Assembly: GCF_017353255.1 (NCBI RefSeq)
Contig: NZ_JAFMYU010000006.1
Coordinates: 124,001 to 188,000 of the forward strand
Reading direction: 5' to 3'
From: Fibrella aquatilis
GTDB lineage: Bacteria > Bacteroidota > Bacteroidia > Cytophagales > Spirosomataceae
Length of the DNA: 64,000 nucleotides
A program made the position numbers and the translations under genes. Shown here piece by piece: positions 1-9,203 of the stretch (position 1 is the stretch's first letter; each line of letters starts with the position of its first letter). Below the pieces are notes generated by a model. That model was not told the DNA's origin, made no database searches, and saw only the letters and a program-made list of their open reading frames with translations.

Positions 1-36
1 ATCAGCCTGATCCGCACTACCGGCGATACGGCGTAA
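1..36 (+). CDS. possible 3' end of an upstream gene (partial)
   Basis: Frame 1 is open from the window edge and ends in TAA at 34-36, giving a C-terminus that reads ISLIRTTGDTA. It would converge on the DUF418 gene with palindrome 46-111 between them, the usual arrangement in this window. Too short for a family assignment, and another frame is open longer, so the call rests on context only. Confidence 0.3.
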   Translation: MSLIRTTGDTA

Positions 37-45
37 GGGGGCACC

Positions 46-111
46 GGATACGGGACATTGGATGTTGGATACTGTACCTACTCGATATCCAACATCCAAT
101 GTCCCGTATCC
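46..111. repeat. perfect 26-bp inverted repeat downstream of the DUF418 gene
   Basis: Arms 46-71 and 86-111 are perfectly complementary with a 14-nt loop. The arms are built from words such as GGACATTGGATGTTGGATA, also used in the palindrome after radC (28791-28870). The element ends 10 bases before the DUF418 stop codon. It probably forms a 3' hairpin (terminator or RNA-stability element); there is no T-tract. Confidence 0.8.
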
Positions 112-121
112 ATCATCTACT

Positions 122-1354
122 CTACTGCCACCGCAGGTAAGTAGCTGACCGCCACAGCCATTCGAGGGGGCCGTATTGAAAACGGGATAGCCAGAACCGA
201 CTGAACAAGACCTGCACCAGGAAGATGGGAATGACCAATAGTATAGCCATAGCAGCACCCATCTCGCCAATCAGGCCAAGGCCGTAGCCGTAAAAAATTA
301 GCGTACCAATAACAGATTGGCCCACGTAGTTGGTCAGGGCCATCTTACCCACTGCCGCCAATGGCGCTATGATACGCTGCCAGCTGGTGCGCTGAAACAG
401 TAGCGTCAGACCCGCTATGTAAAACAGAGTAAGCGCACTGTTGCCCAGGTCGAACAATACCGAAAAGATTAATTCGATAACCTTGGGTGGCTGACTGTTT
501 TGCCCAATAATGGCAATGGCAGAGGCAAACAACGCAATGATGCCCAGCACCGTGAACCCAGTATAGCGGGTTAATCTTCTAAAAAATGCCCGGTGGTCGG
601 TCAGGTGCTGGAACAACCGTTTGCGACCCGCGTACAGGCCAAGCAAGAAGAAACCGAGCGTGATGTAAATCCGGCCACTGTCGAATTGAAAGGCCATTTT
701 TGTCTTAAATTCCCGCAGATTAACCCCAATCATCTGGGCATATGAGCCGTGTTTAATGATCGCGTAGTTAGCGGTTACCAGTTTTTCGTCGGCCTTCTGC
801 GCTGCCTCACGCTGGGCTTTACTAGGCGGCGTTACCACATACGTCTGATATACCTCACGCACTCTGGCAGGCACGTTGAGTATCAGCAGCAGCGCTACCA
901 CCAGCACCAGCCGGGTAGGCGCGTTTCGGAATAGCAGCATGGGGAAACCCAGTATGGCATAGATGCTGAGGATGTCGCCCCGCCAGTGAAGGTGGTGTAT
1001 GAACCCAATAGCCCCTAAAATGATAAGCCGCCAGGCAAAACGCCGTAGGAATGCGCCCGGCGAGTCAGTAGAGCGGGTGAGCATAAGGGCAAAGCTGAGG
1101 CCAAAGAGAAACGAAAAGAAGGTGTAGAATTTTCCGCTTACGAAAATTCCCACAATGGTCTGCACAATCATGTTGGCCACCCCCTGCCCATTTACCTGAT
1201 AGACCGACGAGGGTAACGGTCCACCGTCGAACCAAACCGATAGGTGGGCGATGAGGATGCCCAACAGCGCAAAGCCCCGTAGGGCATCTACTACCTGAAT
1301 ACGTGCGTCTTTAACGCCATCGTTTGTAGGGGTAATAACTGATTGCGGCTCCAT
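122..1354 (-). CDS. DUF418 family membrane protein (YeiB-like)
   Basis: Polytopic inner-membrane protein of about 410 residues. The N-terminal segment VVDALRGFALLGILIAHL is the characteristic start of DUF418/YeiB proteins; many hydrophobic segments follow, and the C-terminal part (YGPLEWLWRSATYL) fits the DUF418 domain (family knowledge). Function is unknown; a transport role has been proposed for the family. Start chosen at the ATG at 1352-1354; an in-frame TTG lies at 1387. It ends beside palindrome 46-111. Confidence 0.85.
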   Translation of the reverse strand: MEPQSVITPTNDGVKDARIQVVDALRGFALLGILIAHLSVWFDGGPLPSSVYQVNGQGVANMIVQTIVGIFVSGKFYTFFSFLFGLSFALMLTRSTDSPGAFLRRFAWRLIILGAIGFIHHLHWRGDILSIYAILGFPMLLFRNAPTRLVLVVALLLILNVPARVREVYQTYVVTPPSKAQREAAQKADEKLVTANYAIIKHGSYAQMIGVNLREFKTKMAFQFDSGRIYITLGFFLLGLYAGRKRLFQHLTDHRAFFRRLTRYTGFTVLGIIALFASAIAIIGQNSQPPKVIELIFSVLFDLGNSALTLFYIAGLTLLFQRTSWQRIIAPLAAVGKMALTNYVGQSVIGTLIFYGYGLGLIGEMGAAMAILLVIPIFLVQVLFSRFWLSRFQYGPLEWLWRSATYLRWQ

Positions 1355-1647
1355 AACTGTTGCAGGAAGGGTATGTAATAAAGGCAATACAAATCACCAG
1401 GTACTAGATAGGCTACTACATTTTTATAAAAGGGCGCTATGGCTGACAAAAGCAGTATTAGCCAGTTTACGAACTGACATATCATATATTAAAACTGCTT
1501 CAACCTACACCTATTCACTAAGTAAAAAATTGTCTGGCAGAAAAATTGCTCATATATTAATACCTCCTAAGGTGCTATTTTTTACATTCTTGCGTCTAAC
1601 CGCTTTCCAACTTCCTGCTTGGCTCCAGGTAGGTGACCACCGTAAAT

Positions 1648-4600
1648 ATGCATTCTACTTTACTTAACATCTCCTTGCGCAGGAGACAACTTACGCTGCT
1701 CGTAATCAGCACGTTATTGACCTTTGTCCACTACACCTGTTTTGCTCAGGCCTGTAATGGTACACTGGGCGACCCAATTCTGAACCAGACGTTTGGCAAC
1801 GGCAGCAACCCTGGACCTGCCATTTCCAGCCTGACAAATTATACGTATGTGAACAACGGCTGTCCCGGCGACGGCTACTACACGCTTCGGAATAGTACGT
1901 ATACCACGCCTGCTTCATCTACGGCAGGCTGTTTCAGCAACAGTTGGCACGCGCTTACCTCCGATCATACCGGCGACGGCAACGGCTATATGATGGTTAT
2001 CAACGCATCGTATACGGCCGGTCAGTTTTATAACCAAACGATCACGGGCCTTTGCGGCGGCACCACCTACGAGTTTTCGGCCTGGATCATTAACCTGCTT
2101 AAGTCTACGGCCTGCACCAGCAATGCCAGCCGTTTTCCCAACCTCACGTTTCGCATTGAAACCACCACCGGCAACCTGATTCAGAGCGTGTCGACGGGCA
2201 ACGTGCCCACTACGGGGGTCGGTAACAGCACACCTGTCTGGAGCCGGTACGCCACCTTCTTCACAACCCCGGCGGGGACATCGTCGGTGGTGCTGAAACT
2301 GATCAACAATGCCCCCGGCGGTTGTGGCAACGACCTGGCGCTGGATGACATTCAGTTCCGTCCCTGCGGTCCTTCGCTCACAGCATCGGGCAATGCGGGG
2401 GCAAGTCACTCGCCAATCTGCCTGGGGCAATCGGCCAACCTGACATCGACTATTACGGCGGGCTATACGTCGCCATCATACCAGTGGCAGCAAAGCACCG
2501 ACAATGTTACGTTTACCGACATCGTTGGCGCCACGTCATCGTCGCTCACCAACACGCCCACGGCGGCAGGTACCCGTTATTTTCGCTTGCTGGCGGCAGA
2601 ATCAGGCAACATGGCCAACACCAAATGCCGGATCGCCTCGAACGTTATTTCACTGGTAGTCAACCCCTTGCCAGCAGCGCCTACGGTGAGTCAGGTAAGC
2701 TACTGCCTCAATGCCAGCACCAGCCAACTATCGGCAACGGGCAGCGGATTACTGTGGTATACGGTAGCCACGGGTGGGTCAGGCAGCGGCTCGGCACCTA
2801 CGCCTTCGGCCAGCGCGGTGGGCACCACGGTCTACTACATGAGCCAGACGGTGAATGGCTGCGAAGGTGCCCGGTCAACGCTCAACGTGACGATCAACCC
2901 GAAACCTACGCTGGCATTGAGTGCCTCCACGGTAGGCTGTACGACGGGGTCGGCGGGGTCATTGCTGGCATCGGTATCGGGCGGCACGCCGAGCTATACG
3001 TATGCGCTCAACGGCGGGGCACCTGTCAGTTCGGGAGCCTTCAACAACCTGGCTGCGGGAACCTATTCGGTGGTAGCCGCTGACGCTAAAGGCTGTACCT
3101 CAACCGCCAGCGTAGTCATTGCGGCACCCAACCCGCTGGCCCTTTCGCTAAAAACAGGCACTAACTGCAACCTATCGGGCAACAACGGCCTGGTTTCGGC
3201 CGAAGCAGGTGGTGGCACCCCCGGCTACCAGTTTGCCATCGACGGCGGCGCGTATCAGGCTACGGCTACGTTCAACCTCATCACGCCGGGCGTACATACC
3301 ATCAGTTTGCAGGATGCTAATGGCTGTGTGCTGTCGGCGACGGCCACAGTGCCCAACGTACAGGCCCTGTCTCTGACAGTGACCTCCTATAGCGCCTGTA
3401 CCCCCACCGGGCAGGGTGTGGTCAACTTGACGGCCAGCAACGGCACCCCTGCCTACGAGTACCAGCTCAACGGTGGCAGTTACCAATCGGGTAGCACCTT
3501 TTCGGGCCTGAGCGCGGGCAGCTATACCCTGGGCGTACGCGACTCACGGGGCTGCACCAACACCACGGCTGTGACGATCAACGCCAAACCTGCACCGCCC
3601 ACAGTAGGGGCCAACCCGCAGAACTTCTGTCAGGCGCCAGGAACGGCCACCCTTACGGCCACCGGCACGGGACTACTCTGGTATACGTCGGCAACAGGCG
3701 GGACGGGAACAGGTTCACAAACGGTTTCGACAGCTTCGGCAGGAACCTCGGCTTATTACGTAAGCCAGACCCAGAACGGCTGCGAGAGTGACCGCCTTCC
3801 GGTATTCGCCAACGTGAACCCAACTGCCACACTGACAATCAGCACCATACCACCCTGCAACGCTCCAGGCAACGGGCGGGTACTGGTAGCCACCACAGGA
3901 GGTTCGCCAGGTTTTCAGTTTGCCATCAACGGCGGTGCCGGTCAGGAGGCGAGTGAGTTTACCGGGCTGAGCGCGGGCAACTACACGGTGGCGGCTACCG
4001 ATGCCAAAGGCTGCGTGGCCACGGGCAACATCACGGTGGGGTCGCAGGTGAACATGAGCCTGCTGGCGTCGGGCAACGCGTCGTGTATACTGGCGGGGCA
4101 GGGACAGATCAACGCCACGGTGTCGGGTGGGTCGTCGCCCTGGGAATTTAGGTTGGGCGAAGGCGATTTTGCCAGCAATGGCACCAACGCCACCAAAGCC
4201 TACAACGGCATTAACCCCGGCACCTATACCCTTACAGCCCGTGACCTGAACGGCTGTACTGCCGCTGCTAACGTGAGCTTCAACGCCATACCCGTAGCCG
4301 GGGCCAGCGGCGGCTGCACCGGCACCAGTTCGGCCGATGCCATGATTGAACTAGTTGCAGCCGACGCGGGCGACGGCACCGTTTATGCCTGGACGGGACC
4401 CGTTAGTTACATGACATCGGGCACGGCCATCACCACCACCTTCGCCTATACCTCGACGGCCCAAAACGGAACCTACAACCTCATTGTCACGAAAGACGGT
4501 TGCCAGGCCAACGTCACAGTGTCCATCCAATGCAGTGCTGCCCTACCCGTTACGCTGGTGCGCTTTACGGGAAAACAGGTCGAGAAAACGGTAGCACTTA

Positions 4601-5082
4601 GCTGGGCCACCACTCAGGAAGTCAACGCGTCACATTTTGAACTGTTACGCAGCACCAACGCCCGTTCGTTTGAGTCTGTTGCCCGCATCACGGCCACAGG
4701 TGGTATAAACAGCCTGAATACATACGGCTGGATCGACACTAACCCCATACTGGGCATTGGCTACTACCAGCTTCGGACCGTTGACCGCGATGGGCAGTCG
4801 CAATTATCGAAGCTTGTCTCGGTGCGCTATTCGGCTGATAACAAGACGTTTGTAGTAGTCAACCCCGCCGATACCGACGGCCGCGTACTGGTCATTACCG
4901 ATGCCGCCGAACCGCGTTTCAGCTTCACAGATCTGGCCGGCCGTAACGTGGTTACGTCGGTGCTGGACCATGTCGACAACCGTATCTGGCTGTACGTACA
5001 CAAAGAAAGCGCCTTGCAGGTGGGCATATTACGGATGCAGTCGCTGAATGGCACATTTACCGAAAAGGTATCATTCAAATAA
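1648..5082 (+). CDS. large secreted protein with SprB and Ig-like repeats (adhesin-like, probable T9SS cargo)
   Basis: About 1144 residues. An N-terminal signal sequence (RRRQLTLLVISTLLTFVHYTCFA) precedes a roughly 210-residue Cys-rich beta-sandwich domain. Two Ig-like domains sharing the core GLLWYT-ATGG-G and ending in QNGCE or VNGCE follow, with about five SprB-type repeats (G-P-Y-A-NGG, LSAGSYT, V-D--GC pattern). The C-terminal 200 residues start LPVTLVRFTG, the Fn3-like module common before type IX sorting domains, and end in a short beta-rich segment resembling a type A sorting domain. Start chosen at ATG 1648; a GTG at 1633 is in frame but adds only five residues. Likely surface-exposed; SprB itself is the gliding adhesin of Flavobacterium, so an adhesive role is inferred. 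A terminator follows at 5124. Confidence 0.85.
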   Translation: MHSTLLNISLRRRQLTLLVISTLLTFVHYTCFAQACNGTLGDPILNQTFGNGSNPGPAISSLTNYTYVNNGCPGDGYYTLRNSTYTTPASSTAGCFSNSWHALTSDHTGDGNGYMMVINASYTAGQFYNQTITGLCGGTTYEFSAWIINLLKSTACTSNASRFPNLTFRIETTTGNLIQSVSTGNVPTTGVGNSTPVWSRYATFFTTPAGTSSVVLKLINNAPGGCGNDLALDDIQFRPCGPSLTASGNAGASHSPICLGQSANLTSTITAGYTSPSYQWQQSTDNVTFTDIVGATSSSLTNTPTAAGTRYFRLLAAESGNMANTKCRIASNVISLVVNPLPAAPTVSQVSYCLNASTSQLSATGSGLLWYTVATGGSGSGSAPTPSASAVGTTVYYMSQTVNGCEGARSTLNVTINPKPTLALSASTVGCTTGSAGSLLASVSGGTPSYTYALNGGAPVSSGAFNNLAAGTYSVVAADAKGCTSTASVVIAAPNPLALSLKTGTNCNLSGNNGLVSAEAGGGTPGYQFAIDGGAYQATATFNLITPGVHTISLQDANGCVLSATATVPNVQALSLTVTSYSACTPTGQGVVNLTASNGTPAYEYQLNGGSYQSGSTFSGLSAGSYTLGVRDSRGCTNTTAVTINAKPAPPTVGANPQNFCQAPGTATLTATGTGLLWYTSATGGTGTGSQTVSTASAGTSAYYVSQTQNGCESDRLPVFANVNPTATLTISTIPPCNAPGNGRVLVATTGGSPGFQFAINGGAGQEASEFTGLSAGNYTVAATDAKGCVATGNITVGSQVNMSLLASGNASCILAGQGQINATVSGGSSPWEFRLGEGDFASNGTNATKAYNGINPGTYTLTARDLNGCTAAANVSFNAIPVAGASGGCTGTSSADAMIELVAADAGDGTVYAWTGPVSYMTSGTAITTTFAYTSTAQNGTYNLIVTKDGCQANVTVSIQCSAALPVTLVRFTGKQVEKTVALSWATTQEVNASHFELLRSTNARSFESVARITATGGINSLNTYGWIDTNPILGIGYYQLRTVDRDGQSQLSKLVSVRYSADNKTFVVVNPADTDGRVLVITDAAEPRFSFTDLAGRNVVTSVLDHVDNRIWLYVHKESALQVGILRMQSLNGTFTEKVSFK

Positions 5083-5123
5083 GCGATGGCTCGGTAGCTA
5101 AGCTTAAGAAACTATCTGGCTGG

Positions 5124-5178
5124 GGGTGAGTTGAGTAACGCGGGGCTATAAGGCCTACCTACTCAACTCACCCTTTTT
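5124..5178 (+). terminator. intrinsic terminator abutting the next start codon
   Basis: Perfect 14-bp stem (5124-5137 with 5160-5173) followed by five T (5174-5178). This is the best classical Rho-independent terminator seen here and fits the end of the SprB-repeat gene. The next CDS begins at 5181, two bases after the T-tract, so for that gene the same structure would lie in the leader. Confidence 0.85.
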
Positions 5179-5180
5179 CT

Positions 5181-6020
5181 ATGCGCCAGTTCCTACTTAT
5201 TTGGGCATTACTTACGTCAGGCTTGCTTGCCGAAGCTCAGGAAAATCAATCGCCACGCTCCGTAACCGCCACACAGGGCATGGTGGTGCGCTGGCCCGGC
5301 AACTGCAAACGATGCAGCATGGCCGACCGCGCCTGGGACCCCGTAAACGGCACCTGCTACTACCCCATCGATATGGAAAAGAAGCCGGGCACGTTCACCA
5401 TTTCGCGCCGCACCACGGGTGGAAAGCTGGAATCGGCCAAGCTGACGGTAAGCGAAAAGCCGTGTAAAACAGAGGACATCAAGAACTTCAAAAAGCTGGC
5501 CTATATCAACGTATCGCCCCAAAACCTGGCCCGGCACCGCCGCGAGATGGACGTGCTCAACCCTATTTTGCTGGTTAAAAACGACGAAAAGCCCGCTGTT
5601 TTCGATCTGCCCGTTGGCAAACCGGCAGCGGCATTGCCCGCTGGTCAGGGGTTTGGCAACTGCCGCACGTTTAATGGGCAGGGGGCCGACCGGCATACCG
5701 GCACCGATTACCCACTGGCGGCGGGCAAGGCCGTTTTGAGCGTAGGCAATGGCCGGGTGGTGTTGGCGGCCAACCATTTTTTCAGCGGCAACTCGGTCTA
5801 TATTGACCACGGTAACGGCCTGCTTACGGAATATTTTCACCTGAAAGCCATCGATGTAAAGCAAAATCAGACGGTGACTAAGGGCCAAAAAATTGGCGAG
5901 GTGGGTGATACCGGTCGCACTACCGGCCCACACCTGCACTTCGGCATACGCTGGCATGGCGAAAAAATCAACCCTGGCTACGTACTGGTAGACCCGTCAG
6001 ATATGCCCGAAGTGAAATGA
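5181..6020 (+). CDS. M23 family metallopeptidase
   Basis: 279 residues, signal peptide 1-18 (MRQFLLIWALLTSGLLAEA). The C-terminal LytM/M23 domain (about 155-270) has the zinc motif H172-x3-D176 (HTGTD) and H251-x-H253 (PHLHF), so it should be a zinc endopeptidase acting on peptidoglycan cross-links in the periplasm. The N-terminal half (20-150) is Cys-containing and unassigned. The start codon lies two bases after the T-tract of terminator 5124-5178, with no obvious ribosome binding site. It ends about 50 bases before the ATG chosen for the M20 gene. Confidence 0.9.
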   Translation: MRQFLLIWALLTSGLLAEAQENQSPRSVTATQGMVVRWPGNCKRCSMADRAWDPVNGTCYYPIDMEKKPGTFTISRRTTGGKLESAKLTVSEKPCKTEDIKNFKKLAYINVSPQNLARHRREMDVLNPILLVKNDEKPAVFDLPVGKPAAALPAGQGFGNCRTFNGQGADRHTGTDYPLAAGKAVLSVGNGRVVLAANHFFSGNSVYIDHGNGLLTEYFHLKAIDVKQNQTVTKGQKIGEVGDTGRTTGPHLHFGIRWHGEKINPGYVLVDPSDMPEVK

Positions 6021-6067
6021 TATCTGCACTTTTCACCTATCTTGGTTGGGTCAACCACAACCAGATT

Positions 6068-7732
6068 ATGAGAAAAGCCACTACCCTTTTGTTGCTGTTT
6101 GCCTGCCTCACGTCGAGTGCATTGCTGGCGCAGAAAGCCAAAAAACAAGCTGCCCAGTCACCCCTCGATAAGCTAAAAACCGAGGCCATGGCCGGGGTGG
6201 AAGCCCGCAAAGATCAGGCACAGCAAATCAACGACATGCTCTTTAGTTTCTCGGAACTGGGTTTTCAGGAGCAGGAAACATTTACCTACCTCACTACGCT
6301 GCTGGAGAAAGAAGGCTTCACGATCCAGAAAAACATTTCGGGTATGCCAACGGCCTGGATCGCCACCTGGGGTACTGGCAAACCCGTGATTGCCATCGGG
6401 TCCGACATCGACTGCATCCCCAAGGCCAGTCAGAAGCCTGGCGTAGCCTACAAAGACCCCATTGTAGAGGGTGCACCCGGCCACGGCGAAGGCCACAATT
6501 CGGGGCAGGCGCTCAATATTGTGGCGGCCCTGACGGTAAAGAAAATCATGGAGCGCGACAAGATTCCGGGTACGCTGATGCTGTGGCCGGGCGTGGCCGA
6601 AGAGCTGGTTGGGGCCAAAGCGTTCTACATCCGCGACGGCTATTTCAAGAATGTAGACGCCTGCATTTTCACCCACGTGGGCGACAACCTCGTGACCTCT
6701 TACGGCGACGCGGGCAACAACGGCCTGGTCTCGGTGCGGTTTAATTTTGAAGGGTCGGCGGCACACGCAGCAGGCGCACCGTGGCGGGGTCGGAGCGCGC
6801 TGGATGCCGTAGAGCTGATGAACATTGGCTGGAATTTCCGGCGCGAACACCTCGAACTGACCCAGCGGTCGCACTACGTGATCTCTGATGGCGGCGATCA
6901 GCCCAACGTGGTGCCTTCCAAAGCGGCGGTCTGGTATTATTTCCGCGAACGGAGCTACCCCAAGATTAGGAAGCTGTTTGAAACGGGCCTGAAAATAGCC
7001 GAAGGGGCCGCCCTGATGACCGATACCAAGTTTACCTACGACGTACTGGGGTCGGCGTGGCCAGGACATTTCAACAAGCCCATTGCCGAGGCCATGCACG
7101 AAAACATCAAGCGCGTGGGCCTACCCACCTGGTCGGCAGAGGATCAGCTGCTGGCCAAAGCCACCCAGAAAGAGATGGCCGCCCGCAAGGTTGAAGGCCT
7201 GGCCGTGAAGCTCGACAGCCTGGGCCTGCCCGCCAACACCGCCCCCACCATGATGATGGGTGGCCAGACGTTTGTGCCCCTCACCGGTGGCTCAGACGAC
7301 ATTGCCGACATTGCCTGGTCGGTGCCGACGATTGTGCTGCGCTACCCCAGCAATATTCCCGACCTGCCCGGCCACCACTGGAGCAACGCCATCTCCATGG
7401 CCACGCCCATTGCCCACAAAGGCATTGTGGCCGGTGCTAAAGCCGAGGCCATGACCCTGCTCGACCTGCTGATGAAGCCCGATCTGATTGCCAGAGCGAG
7501 GGATTATTACGTAAACGAGCAGACCAAAGACCTGAAATACACGCCCCTGATTTCGCCTAAAGAGTTTCCGGCAGTGTATCTCAATCAGAAGATCATGACA
7601 GATTTTAAACCCAAGCTGACCCCCTTCTATTACGACCCGTCGAAGTACAAAACCTACCTGGAGCAGCTCGGCATCAAATACCCAACCCTGCGCGACGACC
7701 AGAAGAAAGACGCCGAGAGTAAAGGGAAGTAA
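6068..7732 (+). CDS. M20 family amidohydrolase (AbgB-like), secreted
   Basis: 554 residues. Starting at ATG 6068 gives a signal peptide (MRKATTLLLLFACLTSSALLAQ); the reading frame extends upstream to 6017 without one. The mature protein has the M20 aminoacylase fold: a metal site including HGEGHNSGQ, an E-E pair in GVAEELVG, the dimerisation domain beginning SVRFNFEGSAAHAAGAPWRGRS, and a late His in LPGHHWSN. Closest in style to AbgB (p-aminobenzoyl-glutamate hydrolase subunit B) relatives, which cleave N-acylated amino acids; the substrate is unknown. Followed by bidirectional terminator 7747-7790. Confidence 0.88.
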   Translation: MRKATTLLLLFACLTSSALLAQKAKKQAAQSPLDKLKTEAMAGVEARKDQAQQINDMLFSFSELGFQEQETFTYLTTLLEKEGFTIQKNISGMPTAWIATWGTGKPVIAIGSDIDCIPKASQKPGVAYKDPIVEGAPGHGEGHNSGQALNIVAALTVKKIMERDKIPGTLMLWPGVAEELVGAKAFYIRDGYFKNVDACIFTHVGDNLVTSYGDAGNNGLVSVRFNFEGSAAHAAGAPWRGRSALDAVELMNIGWNFRREHLELTQRSHYVISDGGDQPNVVPSKAAVWYYFRERSYPKIRKLFETGLKIAEGAALMTDTKFTYDVLGSAWPGHFNKPIAEAMHENIKRVGLPTWSAEDQLLAKATQKEMAARKVEGLAVKLDSLGLPANTAPTMMMGGQTFVPLTGGSDDIADIAWSVPTIVLRYPSNIPDLPGHHWSNAISMATPIAHKGIVAGAKAEAMTLLDLLMKPDLIARARDYYVNEQTKDLKYTPLISPKEFPAVYLNQKIMTDFKPKLTPFYYDPSKYKTYLEQLGIKYPTLRDDQKKDAESKGK

Positions 7733-7746
7733 ATCTAGCCAGTACA

Positions 7747-7790
7747 GCACAAAAAAGGCCCACTGCACATGCAGTGGGCCTTTTTTGTGC
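7747..7790. terminator. bidirectional terminator between convergent genes
   Basis: Perfect palindrome: arms 7747-7766 and 7771-7790 with a 4-nt loop (ACAT). The GC-rich stem GGCCCACTGC is flanked by A6 and T6, so it can terminate transcription in both directions between the M20 gene (+) and the lipoprotein gene (-). Confidence 0.92.
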
Positions 7791-7804
7791 CAAAGCAGGA
7801 AGCC

Positions 7805-8452
7805 TCACTTGTGGGGTGGCTTCAGATTGCCGTTGATGTCGAAGTGCAGTTCTGAGGTCTTACTATTGAGAGTAAAGCGCACATCGAAGAAGAGGACAGC
7901 GCCGTTGGTGGCATCGGTCACTACCTCGGCTTTCACCAGCGTGTAGCCTTTGTAGTTGGCCGTCATGTAATCGGTGATGGGCTTTGGCAGTTTGTCGGCG
8001 GTGATTTCGGTTTTCAGGGGCGGGGTGCCTTTGGGGCCGTGGTCGCCGAAGCCGCCACCACCTTTGGGTCCGTTGCCCGGCCCAACCAGCACGGCACCGG
8101 CGGCGTCGAAGTGGAGCTGGCGATTTTTGCCGTCAATTGTAAACAGAATTTCGTAGAACGTTTTACCATCGCGGTCGGTGCCCTGTTCAGCCTGCACAAA
8201 AACGGCCGTTGGGTAGGTCTTGGCTACATACGCCAGCGCGGCGGCTGGCACCTTGTCTTTAGCGATAACCGTCTCGCTACAGGGCTTGCCCGTAATGGCG
8301 GTGGCGTTGTTGGGGTTGCCCAGGCGAGCCAGCGAGTTAATGACCGCTACCGACTCCTCGTCCTGTTGTGGGGTGGGCGTAGTGGCGTTTTGTTGGGTAC
8401 AGGCGGCTACCGTTGCCAGCAGGGCTGCACCAAGTAAGAGTTTTTGGAACAT
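7805..8452 (-). CDS. PepSY-like lipoprotein with two repeats
   Basis: 215 residues with a lipoprotein signal peptide (LLGAALLATVAACTQQ, lipidated Cys18). Two related halves follow: residues about 60-120 (FYEILFTIDGKNRQLHFDAAG) and 145-215 (LFFDVRFTLNSKTSELHFDING), the tandem PepSY-like beta fold of the periplasmic PepSY-like family often seen in Bacteroidota. A Gly/Pro-rich linker (GNGPKGGGGFGDHGPKG) separates them. Role unknown; such proteins are usually exported and sometimes placed beside sensor kinases. Confidence 0.75.
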   Translation of the reverse strand: MFQKLLLGAALLATVAACTQQNATTPTPQQDEESVAVINSLARLGNPNNATAITGKPCSETVIAKDKVPAAALAYVAKTYPTAVFVQAEQGTDRDGKTFYEILFTIDGKNRQLHFDAAGAVLVGPGNGPKGGGGFGDHGPKGTPPLKTEITADKLPKPITDYMTANYKGYTLVKAEVVTDATNGAVLFFDVRFTLNSKTSELHFDINGNLKPPHK

Positions 8453-8513
8453 GAGATGTAGGAAATTTATCGTGGTAATGAAAGTGTACTTTGCAGAATC
8501 AACGTAAAAATAC

Positions 8514-9125
8514 TTAGCGTCGTGTTGTCATGTATGAATAAAAATAACGGCGCCAGGCGGGTGCTTCACTGGGTAAATCGTCTGCTGACGGCTGCCCGTC
8601 AGCCATCAGTAGGTTGTAATAGGCATCATGTAGTTCACTGGCAAGCAACTCGTGGGCCACGGCGCTAAGATTTTCGTCAGTACCGACCTGAAAAAACTCG
8701 TCGCCAGCCTGTAGGACTGCTGAGGTATCGAGGCAGGGAATTACCCATCTTCGGGCTACGCCAAGACAGATTGCACGCCGTTTAGTACGCAGCCTTTTGC
8801 GGGTGCGTTGCGGCAATGGCGTAATTAATACCGTACGGTGCCGCACCATGTGCACGTGCCCCAGCAGGATGGAGAGCTGCTGCCGAAGTATGCCCGACGA
8901 CAGCGAGCCAAAATCGGGTTGGAGCACCACCAGGTCATACAGGGCCAGGGGCTGGAGCTTGAGCCAGTTACCTGCCTCTTTCAGGTCGATGGGATAAAAG
9001 GTGTGCACAGTTGGCTGAAGCCCGTCTGCCCTGAACCGACGGGTCAGCTGCGCGATGTAGCTGTTCTCCGCCGCCAGGCCCGGCCCGCTGGCCTGCCGAC
9101 CACCAAGTAGTAAAATAGATATCAT
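8514..9125 (-). CDS. SGNH/GDSL-like hydrolase fold protein, divergent
   Basis: 203 residues from ATG 9125; an in-frame start at 9167 adds 14 residues. The layout resembles SGNH hydrolases: an opening strand MISILLLGGRQASGPG with AENSYIAQL, a central YDLVVLQPDFGSLSSG where the Gly-x-Asn-Asp block would sit, and a late VGTDENLSAVAHELLA resembling the Asp-x-x-His block. The usual Ser (GDS), Asn (GxND) and final His are not clearly present, so it may be catalytically inactive or specialised. Cytoplasmic: no signal peptide. Assignment by pattern only. Confidence 0.5.
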   Translation of the reverse strand: MISILLLGGRQASGPGLAAENSYIAQLTRRFRADGLQPTVHTFYPIDLKEAGNWLKLQPLALYDLVVLQPDFGSLSSGILRQQLSILLGHVHMVRHRTVLITPLPQRTRKRLRTKRRAICLGVARRWVIPCLDTSAVLQAGDEFFQVGTDENLSAVAHELLASELHDAYYNLLMADGQPSADDLPSEAPAWRRYFYSYMTTRR

Positions 9126-9203
9126 ACGCAGTGTCTCATGGTTTATATTACTCTCAATACCATCCAATACGCACTCCTTAAACTAACCGTTGCGTGGGGG
9201 GTA

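Noticed and set aside
1388-1647. Search for a promoter or small gene upstream of the SprB-repeat gene
   Set aside because: The region is AT-rich and probably holds the promoter, but no TAnnTTTG at a sensible distance and no convincing frame was found.
5217-5957. 246-codon open frame on the minus strand across the M23 gene
   Set aside because: It mirrors a clear M23 peptidase with signal peptide and zinc motifs; the antisense product has no recognisable features and high-GC codon patterns readily open this frame.
6173-7099. 308-codon antisense frame across the M20 gene
   Set aside because: The plus-strand frame has family motifs throughout; the antisense frame is a shadow.
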